Source of the DNA: Planctomycetota bacterium
GTDB taxonomy: Bacteria; Planctomycetota; Planctomycetia; Isosphaerales; Isosphaeraceae
Length of the DNA: 7,078 nucleotides
Direction of reading: 5' to 3'
Assembly: GCA_021777685.1 (NCBI GenBank)
Contig: JAJYDH010000346.1
Span: 1 to 7,078 of the forward strand
Shown here: positions 1 through 5,693 of the stretch, in pieces
How positions within the stretch are numbered: position 1 is the first letter of the stretch
How the letters are laid out: each line of letters opens with the position of its first letter
Translations under genes and position numbers: made by a program
The notes under the pieces: generated by a model
Seen by the model: the letters and a program-made list of their open reading frames with translations, nothing else
Databases searched by the model: none
What the model was told of the DNA's origin: nothing

Positions 1-86
1 TTCCGATCTTCGTCCGGGGCTGCCGGGGCCGGCGGTCCCTGGCCGACGAGGGCGAGGACCAGCGGCAAGGAGGGTGAGAAGATCAT
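1..86 (-). CDS. Start of a secreted or membrane protein, cut by the window edge
   Basis: Only the first 28 codons are visible, reading MIFSPSLPLVLALVGQGP and then a Pro/Ala-rich stretch ending in acidic residues (PDEDR). The hydrophobic core at residues 7-14 followed by GQGPPAPA is a typical short export signal, and the same 'GQ-x-P' ending appears on other signal peptides in this cluster. The ATG is 15 bp past the stop of the DUF58 gene and has a GGGAG ribosome site at 95-99, eight bases upstream. No stop interrupts the frame before the edge. It is therefore very likely the next gene of the same operon. The mature protein is not visible. In MoxR/DUF58 loci this position often holds a BatA- or VWA-like membrane protein, but another member of the local secreted family is equally possible. 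Confidence 0.7.
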   Translation of the reverse strand, partial: MIFSPSLPLVLALVGQGPPAPAAPDEDR

Positions 87-94
87 CTTTCGCG

Positions 95-99
95 CTCCC
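95..99 (-). promoter_or_regulatory. Ribosome binding site of the left-edge gene
   Basis: The minus strand reads GGGAG, eight bases before the ATG at 86-84. It lies between the DUF58 stop codon and that ATG, and supports a real start for the truncated gene. Confidence 0.55.
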
Positions 100-101
100 G
101 A

Positions 102-998
102 TCAGTAGGTCCTGGCCCGCTTCACCAGGTAATCGAGCAGGGCCCCGTCGAGCGGGTCGGTCGTGACCAGCTCCACCCGGTCGATCGCCCGCTTGCGGCA
201 TTCCTCCTCGACCTTCTCCCGCCACTCGCCCACCGCCTTCCGGTAGGCGTCGACGACCCCCTCGGCCTGGGTGGTGAGGGTCTCTCCGCTCTCCATGTCG
301 CGGAACTTGATGTTGCCATCCAGGGACAGGTCACGCTCGACGGGGTCCATCAGGTGGAAGATGATCACCTCGTGGTTGAGGTATCGCAAGTGGTCGAGGC
401 CTCCGACGATCCTGTCCAGGTCGCCGAAGAGGTCGCTGATGACGACGACCATGCCGCGCCTTCGGGCCATCTCGGCCGCCTGGTGCAGGGCCTTCTCGGT
501 GTCGCCGGCGGGGCTGAGCCTGACGTTGCCGAGCGTCCCGAGGATCTCGTCGAGCTGGTTCGACCGGGCCCGGGGCGGGAGGTGGGCGACGACCGAGTCG
601 GCGAAGAGGGTCAGGCCCACCGCGTCCCGCTGCCTGATCGCCAGGTGGGCCAGGGCGGCGGCCAGGCTGGCGGCGTAGTGGAGCTTGCTCCGCCCCGCGT
701 TGGCGCAGCCCATCGAGGCGCTGGCGTCCACCAGCAGGTAGAGGTTGAGGTTGGTATCGGCGTCGTATTCCTTGATGTAGAGCCGGTCGTGGCGGGCGTA
801 GAGCTTCCAGTTGAGGTGCCGGAGGTCGTCGCCGGGCGAGTACTCGCGGTGCGAGGCGAACTCGACGCTCATCCCGAGGAACGGGCTCCGGTGGAGCCCG
901 TGCATCGACCCCGCGACGATCGACCGGGCGCGCAGCTCGATCGAGTCGAGTCGGGAGAAGAACGTGGGGTCGACCAGCTCTCGGGGGTCGAACGACAT
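102..998 (-). CDS. DUF58 domain protein with VWA-like MIDAS metal site
   Basis: This 298-residue protein belongs to the DUF58 family. The family signature lies at residues 36-64 (HRSPFLGMSVEFASHREY, then SPGDDLRHLNW), followed by a von Willebrand A-like fold. The MIDAS motif is complete: DASAS at 91-95, a Thr at 167 in 'AGDT', and an Asp at 189 in 'VISDL'. There is no signal peptide or membrane segment, so it is a soluble cytoplasmic form; many DUF58 proteins have two N-terminal helices that this one lacks. DUF58 proteins are almost always encoded beside a MoxR ATPase, as here, and the pair is thought to act in assembly or activation of envelope or metal-dependent proteins. The gene starts six bases after the MoxR stop, with its ribosome site inside the MoxR 3' end, so translation is probably coupled. 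The family assignment is firm; the partner protein is unknown. Confidence 0.96.
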   Translation of the reverse strand: MSFDPRELVDPTFFSRLDSIELRARSIVAGSMHGLHRSPFLGMSVEFASHREYSPGDDLRHLNWKLYARHDRLYIKEYDADTNLNLYLLVDASASMGCANAGRSKLHYAASLAAALAHLAIRQRDAVGLTLFADSVVAHLPPRARSNQLDEILGTLGNVRLSPAGDTEKALHQAAEMARRRGMVVVISDLFGDLDRIVGGLDHLRYLNHEVIIFHLMDPVERDLSLDGNIKFRDMESGETLTTQAEGVVDAYRKAVGEWREKVEEECRKRAIDRVELVTTDPLDGALLDYLVKRARTY

Positions 999-1004
999 CG
1001 CGGG

Positions 1005-2045
1005 TCATCCCTCCTGGCGGACGGCCTCGATCAGCCGGCGGACGATCGCGTCGGCGTCCACGTTGTCGGCCCGGGCGTGGAAGTTCAGGACCAATCGATG
1101 CCGGAGGACCGGCCCGGCCTGCGCCTTCACGTCCTCGAAGTCGACGTGGTACTTGCCCGCGAGGATCGCCCGGGCCTTGGCGCCGAGGATCAGGTATTGC
1201 GAGGCCCTCGGGCTGGCCCCGTAGAGCAGGTACTTGTGGACCCCCTCGATCGCCTTCGACTCGCCGGGCCTCGACGCGGCGACGAGCCGGACGGCGTAGA
1301 GCATCACCGAGTCGGCCACCGGCACGCCCCGGACCAGGTCCTGGAGCCGGATCAGCTCGTCGGCCTTGAGGATCGGGTGCGCCTGGCCGGTGTGGGTGCC
1401 GGTCGTCCCCTTGACGACCTGCAGCTCCTCGGGGATCGTCGGGTACTTGACCTTGAGGTTGAACATGAACCGGTCGAGCTGCGCCTCGGGCAGGGGATAG
1501 GTCCCCTCCATCTCGATCGGGTTCTGGGTGGCGACGACGAAGAACGGCGGCCTGAGCGGATACGTCCGCCGGCCGATCGTGACCTCGTTCTCCTGCATCG
1601 CCTGGAGGAGCGCGGCCTGGGTCTTGGGCGGGGTCCGGTTGATCTCGTCGGCCAGGAGGAAGTTGGCGAAGATCGGCCCGGGGAGGAATTCGAGCTTCCG
1701 GCGGCCGGTGCTCGCGTCCTCCTCGATGATGTCCATCCCGGTGATGTCCGAGGGCATCAGGTCGGGCGTGAACTGGATCCGGCGGAACTCCATGTCGAGC
1801 GTCCTCGACAGGGTCCGCGACATCAGGGTCTTGCCGACGCCCGGCACGCCGAGCATGAGGACGTGCCCCCGGCAAAGGAGGGCGACGAGCAGGTGGTCGA
1901 TGACCTGTTCCTGGCCGACGACGACCTTGGCCATCTCCTCCTTGACCCGCGCCCGGGCGTCTCGGAGGCGGGCGACGATGGCGGCGTCCTCGTTCGAGGG
2001 CGAGGGTCCGCCGGTCCGTCCTTCGGTGTTCTTCGGGGGTTCCAT
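1005..2045 (-). CDS. moxR: MoxR family AAA+ ATPase
   Basis: This is a full-length MoxR-type AAA+ ATPase of 346 residues, near the usual family size. In order it shows a family-typical 'VVVGQEQVI' start to the ATPase core (41-49), Walker A GVPGVGKT (66-73), the 'RIQFTPDLMPSDITG' segment (89-103), Walker B with D133-E134 in FLLADEIN, sensor 1 ATQNP (172-176), an LPEAQLDRF segment carrying the Arg-finger region (185-193), and sensor 2 GASPRAS (276-282). All catalytic positions are intact. MoxR proteins form rings that use ATP to remodel or activate client proteins, usually with a VWA or DUF58 partner, and that partner follows directly. The ATG has only a weak upstream GAGAG, so expression may depend partly on readthrough from the gene before it, 30 bp upstream. 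The first 35 or so residues are a poorly conserved charged extension. Confidence 0.97.
   Translation of the reverse strand: MEPPKNTEGRTGGPSPSNEDAAIVARLRDARARVKEEMAKVVVGQEQVIDHLLVALLCRGHVLMLGVPGVGKTLMSRTLSRTLDMEFRRIQFTPDLMPSDITGMDIIEEDASTGRRKLEFLPGPIFANFLLADEINRTPPKTQAALLQAMQENEVTIGRRTYPLRPPFFVVATQNPIEMEGTYPLPEAQLDRFMFNLKVKYPTIPEELQVVKGTTGTHTGQAHPILKADELIRLQDLVRGVPVADSVMLYAVRLVAASRPGESKAIEGVHKYLLYGASPRASQYLILGAKARAILAGKYHVDFEDVKAQAGPVLRHRLVLNFHARADNVDADAIVRRLIEAVRQEG
1009..1015 (-). promoter_or_regulatory. Ribosome binding site of the DUF58 gene, inside the moxR 3' end
   Basis: The minus strand reads AGGAGGG, ten bases before the DUF58 ATG, and overlaps the last codons of the MoxR gene. It is the strongest Shine-Dalgarno match in the operon. 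It fixes the DUF58 start and suggests translation coupled to moxR. Confidence 0.75.
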
Positions 2046-2075
2046 TCGGGTCGCTCTCGGTTTTCCAGGGTCGGG

Positions 2076-2855
2076 TCAATCGAGCCGGACGAAATAGGTC
2101 CTCGACGGGTCATAGGCGTCCTTCTTGTAGGGGACTTCCCAGACGACCTTTCCTTTGTGGGTCCCCTTCATCTCGAAGCAGCCCATCGGGGCAAAGGCGT
2201 ATTGCCATTCGAGGCCGCCGTTCGCCTCGCGGGCCTCGATGAAGACGAACGCCTCGGGGTCGGTGGCCAGGGCGAAGGTAAACAGGGCGCCGTCGAGGAC
2301 CCCGGAGCCGGGCTTGCCGAAGCGGGCGACCGGCGTGGGCAGGAGCCTCAGCCCGGACCAGCCCTTGTTCTTGAAGTTGTCCGAGACGTGAAACTCCAGC
2401 GCGAGCGCCCTCATCTGCCGGGAGCGCGCGGCTTGCGAGTCGGCCGGCTTCGGCGCCCCGGGGATCGGGCGGAACTCAACGCCGGGCTTCCGGGGGTTCC
2501 AGCTCGGCCTGCCGTCGCGGTCGGAGGCGAACGTGCCGGGCGAGATCGAGATGAACTCCTGGACCCAGTGGCCGCCGGGGCCGTCCGCGTTCTTGACCTC
2601 GAAGATCTGCGCGACGGCCTCGGGCCGCCCCTCGTCGCCGGCCCAGAAGAAGATCGCCCCGTCCAGGACGTCGTCGGCCGACTGCTTGCCCATCCGGAAC
2701 GCGGGGTCGGACTGGAGCCTGAGCGGCCCCGACCGGTCGCCGTCGAGGGCGAACCGGTAGGACGACGCGACCCCCTTCATGTAGTCGAGCTTCTCGTCGG
2801 CCCTGGCTGGCTGCGCCAGGAGCGAGGCGGCGAGGATCAGGATCGTCGCGTTCAT
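2076..2855 (-). CDS. Secreted protein of an unrecognised family, paralogue A1
   Basis: I do not recognise a named domain in this 259-residue protein. Residues 1-19 form a signal peptide (hydrophobic ILILAASLLAQ, likely cut after ARA), so it is probably exported. The mature part appears to be two related halves: 'LRLQSDPAFRMGK...VLDGAIFFW...GRPEAVAQIFEVK...GHWVQEF' (about 45-101) and 'LRLLPTPVARFGK...VLDGALFTF...TDPEAFVFIEARE...LEWQYAF' (about 169-221). Between them is a linker with a 'W-x-P-x-x-PGVEFRP-x-PGAP' motif and an R-x-RQMRAL helix. The only Cys is C226 in APMGC, which is also the only Cys of the mature neighbour at 3678-2872, its closest relative here. The start has a GGAGG site at 2865-2869, nine bases upstream. 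It lies 16 bp after paralogue A2 and 30 bp before moxR, in one transcription unit. Confidence 0.88.
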   Translation of the reverse strand: MNATILILAASLLAQPARADEKLDYMKGVASSYRFALDGDRSGPLRLQSDPAFRMGKQSADDVLDGAIFFWAGDEGRPEAVAQIFEVKNADGPGGHWVQEFISISPGTFASDRDGRPSWNPRKPGVEFRPIPGAPKPADSQAARSRQMRALALEFHVSDNFKNKGWSGLRLLPTPVARFGKPGSGVLDGALFTFALATDPEAFVFIEAREANGGLEWQYAFAPMGCFEMKGTHKGKVVWEVPYKKDAYDPSRTYFVRLD

Positions 2856-2871
2856 CGAATCCCGCCTCCGA

Positions 2872-3678
2872 TCAGGGCCAGAATTGATAGGTGAAGAGCG
2901 GGCGGGTCGGGTCGCCGGTCGAACGCCGGGGGAGTTCCCAGGTCGCTCGCCCCTTGAGCTTGACCTTGACCGCCCAGCAGCCCATCGGGGCCAGGGCGTA
3001 TTGCCACTGAAGGCCGTTCGCTCCCTTGCGGGCCTCGACGAAGAGGAAGACCTCGGGGTCGGTCCCCTCGACGAAGGCGAACAGGGCGCCGTCCTCGGGG
3101 GTCCCGCCGGTTTTGCCGTAGCGGGCGATGGGCGTCGTGAGCATCCGGAGGGCTCCCCACCCCCGATCGCCGAAGTTGTCGTCGGCGTGGAAGTCGTCGG
3201 CGATCGCCCGCATCTGGCGGAGCCGCTGGGCCGGGGTGCTCGCCGGCCTGGGGGCGTCGGGGACCGGCCTGAATTCCAGCCCGGGGACGGAGGGATGCCA
3301 TCGGGGCTTGCCCTCGCGCGAGGCCGACAGGGGCGCCGTCGAGAGCGAGGTGAACTCGTGAATCCACTTGCCGTCGGGGGCGTCCTTCTCGCGGAGGAGG
3401 AACGCCTCCATCGCCGCCTCGGGCCGGCCCGCCTCGTCGAGCCAGAGGAAGATGGCGCCGTCGAGGAAGTTCCCCTTCTGACGGCCGACGCGGAACGCCG
3501 GCTCGTCGCGGACCTCGATCGGGGCCGGTTGGTCCCCCTCGCGGGCGACCTCGTAGGATTTCATCGCGGCCCGCATCGAGGCGAGCCGTTCCTCGGGCGT
3601 GTTCCGGCCGTCGGCGACCGGGGGCTGGCCGAGGAGGGCCAGGGTCAGGAGGTGGATCGACAGGAGGGTCGGGCTCAT
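2872..3678 (-). CDS. Secreted protein of the same unrecognised family, paralogue A2
   Basis: This 268-residue protein is the closest relative of the gene just downstream. The shared features are a signal peptide (residues 1-22, with LLTLALLGQPPVA before the likely cut), 'DEPAFRVGRQ' and 'LDGAIFLW-x-x-x-x-GRPEA' in the first half, 'PGLEFRPVPDAPRP' plus 'RLRQMRAIADDF' in the linker, then 'PIARYGK', 'EDGALFAFVEGTDPE', 'FVEARK', 'LQWQYALAPMGC' in the second half. The frame is open far upstream of the ATG, but the real start is the ATG that overlaps the preceding stop as ATGA. It has GGAGG at 3683-3687, gives a proper signal peptide and matches the paralogue's length. The overlap implies coupled translation with the caspase-fold gene. 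C234 is the only Cys. Function is unknown; an extracytoplasmic role is inferred from the signal peptide. Confidence 0.9.
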   Translation of the reverse strand: MSPTLLSIHLLTLALLGQPPVADGRNTPEERLASMRAAMKSYEVAREGDQPAPIEVRDEPAFRVGRQKGNFLDGAIFLWLDEAGRPEAAMEAFLLREKDAPDGKWIHEFTSLSTAPLSASREGKPRWHPSVPGLEFRPVPDAPRPASTPAQRLRQMRAIADDFHADDNFGDRGWGALRMLTTPIARYGKTGGTPEDGALFAFVEGTDPEVFLFVEARKGANGLQWQYALAPMGCWAVKVKLKGRATWELPRRSTGDPTRPLFTYQFWP

Positions 3679-4610
3679 CGGGCCTCCGGGGGCTTGTCGG
3701 ACCTCGGCGCGTCCACGCGGACCTTCGACGAGAGGAAGCCATCGTCCTTCGGGCCGAGTTTGGGTTCGACCTTCTCCTTCGGCCTGGCCTTCGCCCTGGT
3801 CCCTTCTGCCTCGGGCTCGTCGGCCGATTCCGGGGGGAGGAAGGTCATCTGGACCTCGGACCCTCGCCCGTCGCCGTTGTCGTCGAGCTGGGCGTGCTCG
3901 GTGGCGATCAGGCCGTCCTCGACGTAGCGCCGGGTCACGTCGGCGACGACGGCGAGGTACAGCTCGAAGACGGAGAGCGATCCGTCCTTGTCGCGGTCGG
4001 CCTCGGGCGGGGGGGCGGCCAGGACGTCGGCCAGGGCGAGCGGGTAGAGGGTCTCGTTGACCTCCTGGTCGGCCTCGGTCGCCGAGATGCTGATCCGCCC
4101 TGGGCTGGCCAGCGGCCTGAGGAAGAAGCCGCTGGCCGATGTGGTGATGAAGAAGACCTGCTCCTTCGCCTTGATCCCCTCGAAGAGGCGGGCGAACTCC
4201 GCGCCCGACAGGTCCGGCCCGGGGATATTCATGTGCGAGCGGCGGCCGTCGTAATGGCCGTGGCCCAGGACGATCACCCAGACGGCATCCTCGGGCTTCG
4301 AGGAGGCGCGGAGGGCCCCGGCGTCGGCGGCGATGTTCTCGCGGGTCGAGAGGCCGCGGCTCCCCTTCAGGGCAGGGCCGTCGCCGTCCCCGGCCGGGGC
4401 GCCGAAGCGGACCCAGATATTCGAAGGGGCGAACCCGCACCGGTCGGCCAGCGCCCCGGCGATCTTCTCGACCGCGCCCGCGTACATCGCCCGGTGCTCG
4501 TCGTCGCCCGGGAGCCCGCAGACGATCAGGGCCCGGCGGGTGCCCGACTCGGGCGGGGCCTGGCCGAGCGAGGCGGCGAGCAGCAGGACGGAGAGGGTCG
4601 CGTGTCCCAT
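3675..4610 (-). CDS. Secreted legumain/caspase-fold (C13-like) protein with EF-hand, nucleophile Cys replaced by Ser
   Basis: This 311-residue protein has a signal peptide (about 1-18, LSVLLLAASLGQAPP) and then a clan CD peptidase-like fold: strand RRALIVCGLPGDDEH (25-39), 'VWVIVLGHGHYDG' with the catalytic-type His-Gly at H117-G118 (110-122), and 'VFFITTSASGFF' (152-163), where family enzymes carry Cys before x-Ser-Gly. Here that position is S158. 'GRISISATEADQEVNET' follows. A canonical EF-hand loop, DRDKDGSLSVFE, lies at 205-216 and a partial second loop, DDNGDGRGSE, at 243-252. The C-terminal 55 residues are charged and low in complexity (Pro/Lys/Glu). An in-frame start 15 codons upstream would place Arg-rich residues ahead of the signal peptide and overlap the previous gene, so the ATG four bases after the TAA of that gene is preferred. 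It may be a non-catalytic, calcium-binding scaffold, or a Ser variant; this cannot be decided from sequence. Confidence 0.85.
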   Translation of the reverse strand: MGHATLSVLLLAASLGQAPPESGTRRALIVCGLPGDDEHRAMYAGAVEKIAGALADRCGFAPSNIWVRFGAPAGDGDGPALKGSRGLSTRENIAADAGALRASSKPEDAVWVIVLGHGHYDGRRSHMNIPGPDLSGAEFARLFEGIKAKEQVFFITTSASGFFLRPLASPGRISISATEADQEVNETLYPLALADVLAAPPPEADRDKDGSLSVFELYLAVVADVTRRYVEDGLIATEHAQLDDNGDGRGSEVQMTFLPPESADEPEAEGTRAKARPKEKVEPKLGPKDDGFLSSKVRVDAPRSDKPPEAR

Positions 4611-4614
4611 AAGC

Positions 4615-5511
4615 TTATCTCGCCTCCGCCTTCCTTGTCTCTCCGGACGGGGCATCGGCCCCGATCTCGGGGACGATCAGGTCCTGGAAGAACCGGTAGC
4701 GATGCTGCGCGTCGTGGTTGAAGGTGTTCTCGCCGCCCCGGATCGAGGTCCAGACCTCCTTGTCCTTGTGCTTGAGCCAGAGGTCCATGTCCGAGAACCG
4801 GGCCCCGGCGTAGGCCCAGCGCGGCCCCTCGGGCGTCTTGCGGGCTTCGAGGATCAGGAGGATCTCCGGGTCGGTCCCCGCCGTCGAGACGAAGGCGTAG
4901 ATCGCGCCTTCGAGGACGTCGGGCCCTTCGTACCGATAGAGCGGCCTCGGCAGGAGCCGCAGCTCCCAGCCCTCGCCGGCCTCGCTCAGGCTCCGGCCCG
5001 AGAACTCGCGGGCCAGGGCGCGGCCCTGCGTCGCCCGCTGGGCGGGCGTCGGGGCGGGCGTCGGGGCGCCCGGCACCGGCCTCAGCTCGACCCCCGGCGC
5101 CTTCGGCTCCCAGCGGTTGGGCGAGTCCCGGTCGACGACCAGCACGGCCTCGGAGAGCGACAGCAATTCGTGGCAGAGGCGGCGCTCGGCCCGGTCGTCG
5201 CGAGGATGCGAGAAGATGCTGGCGATCACCTCCGGCCGGCCCCGGTAGGTCCAGACGAAGACGTCCCCCTCCTGGCCGTTCGAGCGGATCGGGTTCGACC
5301 AGCGATAGACCGGCTCGCGCCTCAACTCCAGCTTCTGCGTCCGGGCCTCGTCGCGATAGATGGCGTAGCTCGCCGCCTGCTCGGCGTGGAGCGCGAGCAG
5401 CTTCTCGGCCCTCGTCGCCGGGGCGGCCGGCCTTCGATCCTGGCCGGCCGGGCCCGCGCCCGGCGCCAGGCAAAGGCCGAGGCACGCCGGCAACCACCAT
5501 CTGGCAAGCAT
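4615..5511 (-). CDS. Secreted protein of the same unrecognised family, paralogue B1; first gene of the operon
   Basis: This 298-residue exported protein is closest to the divergent gene at 5694-6554. Shared motifs are 'EKLL-A-L' (36-41), 'ASYAIYRDEARTQKLELRREPVYRWSNPIR' (47-76, here split by its conserved Tyr and NPIR), 'GDVFVWTYRGRPEVIASIFS' (82-101), 'HELLSLS' (114-120), 'PGVELRPVPGAP' (139-150), 'WELRLLPRPLYRYEGPDVLEG' (182-202), 'YAFVSTAGTDPEILLILEARK' (205-225) and 'ARFSDMDLW' (237-245). The signal peptide is MLARWWLPACLGLCLA, with a Pro/Gly/Ala-rich cut region near PAGQ. The ATG is preferred over an in-frame GTG at 5541 because the extra ten residues would precede the signal and would leave almost no leader after the promoter. 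The C-terminus is a charged tail. It lacks the single conserved Cys of paralogues A1 and A2. Function unknown. Confidence 0.9.
   Translation of the reverse strand: MLARWWLPACLGLCLAPGAGPAGQDRRPAAPATRAEKLLALHAEQAASYAIYRDEARTQKLELRREPVYRWSNPIRSNGQEGDVFVWTYRGRPEVIASIFSHPRDDRAERRLCHELLSLSEAVLVVDRDSPNRWEPKAPGVELRPVPGAPTPAPTPAQRATQGRALAREFSGRSLSEAGEGWELRLLPRPLYRYEGPDVLEGAIYAFVSTAGTDPEILLILEARKTPEGPRWAYAGARFSDMDLWLKHKDKEVWTSIRGGENTFNHDAQHRYRFFQDLIVPEIGADAPSGETRKAEAR
5041..5064. repeat. Perfect 12-bp tandem repeat, two copies, inside paralogue B1
   Basis: The unit GGCGGGCGTCGG occurs twice back to back. On the coding (minus) strand it gives the APTP-APTP linker between the two halves of paralogue B1. 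The related gene at 5694 has APSPAGSP at the same place, so this is probably a local slippage expansion in a flexible linker. Confidence 0.85.
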
Positions 5512-5555
5512 AAGCACGCCCCCGCGAGTGCTACGGATCACGTCGGATGACTACA

Positions 5556-5583
5556 AATATCGCCGGACCGGCCGCGATGTCAA
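5556..5583 (-). promoter_or_regulatory. Promoter of the leftward operon
   Basis: On the minus strand a perfect -35 TTGACA (5583-5578) is followed after 16 bases by GATATT (5561-5556), a four-of-six match to TATAAT. An A/T-rich GAATTTCG lies just upstream of the -35. Transcription would start near 5549-5550, giving a leader of about 38 bases before the ATG at 5511. There is no other good promoter or terminator before the left edge, so this probably drives all seven genes. The -10 is weak and could be read one or two bases over. Confidence 0.65.
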
Positions 5584-5632
5584 CGAAATTCTTCGGAAAT
5601 GACGAGGGGCGGCCCATCCCCGAGGAATTTCG

Positions 5633-5660
5633 TTGACAGGGCGATCGTCCGGGCGATATT
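5633..5660 (+). promoter_or_regulatory. Promoter of the rightward paralogue gene
   Basis: A perfect -35 TTGACA (5633-5638) is followed after 16 bases by GATATT (5655-5660), then TTGT. The same GAATTTCG precedes the -35 as in the leftward promoter, and spacing is identical. Transcription would start near 5667, leaving a leader of about 27 bases with a GGAG ribosome site at 5685-5688, five bases before the ATG. Confidence 0.65.
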
Positions 5661-5693
5661 TGTCGTCGACCGAACCCCTCTCGCGGAGCACCC

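Larger units (their letters stand above)
5553..5663. repeat. Imperfect inverted repeat spanning the divergent promoters
   Basis: The outer arms ACAAATATCGCC (5553-5564) and GGCGATATTTGT (5652-5663) are perfect reverse complements, and the next bases (GGAC / GTCC) also pair if one base is skipped. The inner arms, 5579-5596 and 5620-5637, pair at 17 of 18 bases and each holds GTCAACGAAATTC or its complement. The 23-bp centre (5597-5619) and the short stretch between arms are unrelated. The arms coincide with the -10 and -35 boxes of the two promoters, so the symmetry is that of two mirror-image promoters, or an operator shared by both. Confidence 0.9.

Noticed and set aside
331..2079. A minus-strand frame of 582 codons overlapping both MoxR and DUF58
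   Set aside because: It is a shifted frame of the real genes, with an Arg/Pro/Gly-rich product. The MoxR and DUF58 frames carry all the conserved motifs.
354..2894. A plus-strand open frame of 846 codons opposite DUF58, MoxR and paralogue A1
   Set aside because: It is antisense to three well-supported genes and its product is a low-complexity Val/Gly/Arg/Asp-rich string. Such long antisense frames arise from strong third-position GC bias. No ribosome site or recognisable domain supports it.
2872..4440. Extending paralogue A2 upstream to a 522-codon protein
   Set aside because: The frame upstream of 3678 is an Arg/Pro-rich shadow of the caspase-fold gene. The ATG at 3678 has a ribosome site, a signal peptide and the paralogue's length.
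1005..4610. MoxR plus caspase-fold protein as a cytoplasmic conflict or defence system of the vWA-MoxR-associated type
   Set aside because: The caspase-fold protein has a signal peptide and lacks the nucleophile Cys. The other genes encode exported proteins, and no nuclease, toxin or cytoplasmic effector is present. An envelope role fits better.
5512..5541. GTG start for paralogue B1 at 5541
   Set aside because: It adds ten residues ahead of a good signal peptide and lies only about eight bases from the predicted transcription start, without a ribosome site.
5551..5665. The inverted repeat as a miniature transposable element
   Set aside because: No flanking target duplication is visible and the arms coincide with -35 and -10 boxes placed correctly for both genes. 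A genome-wide copy search would settle it.
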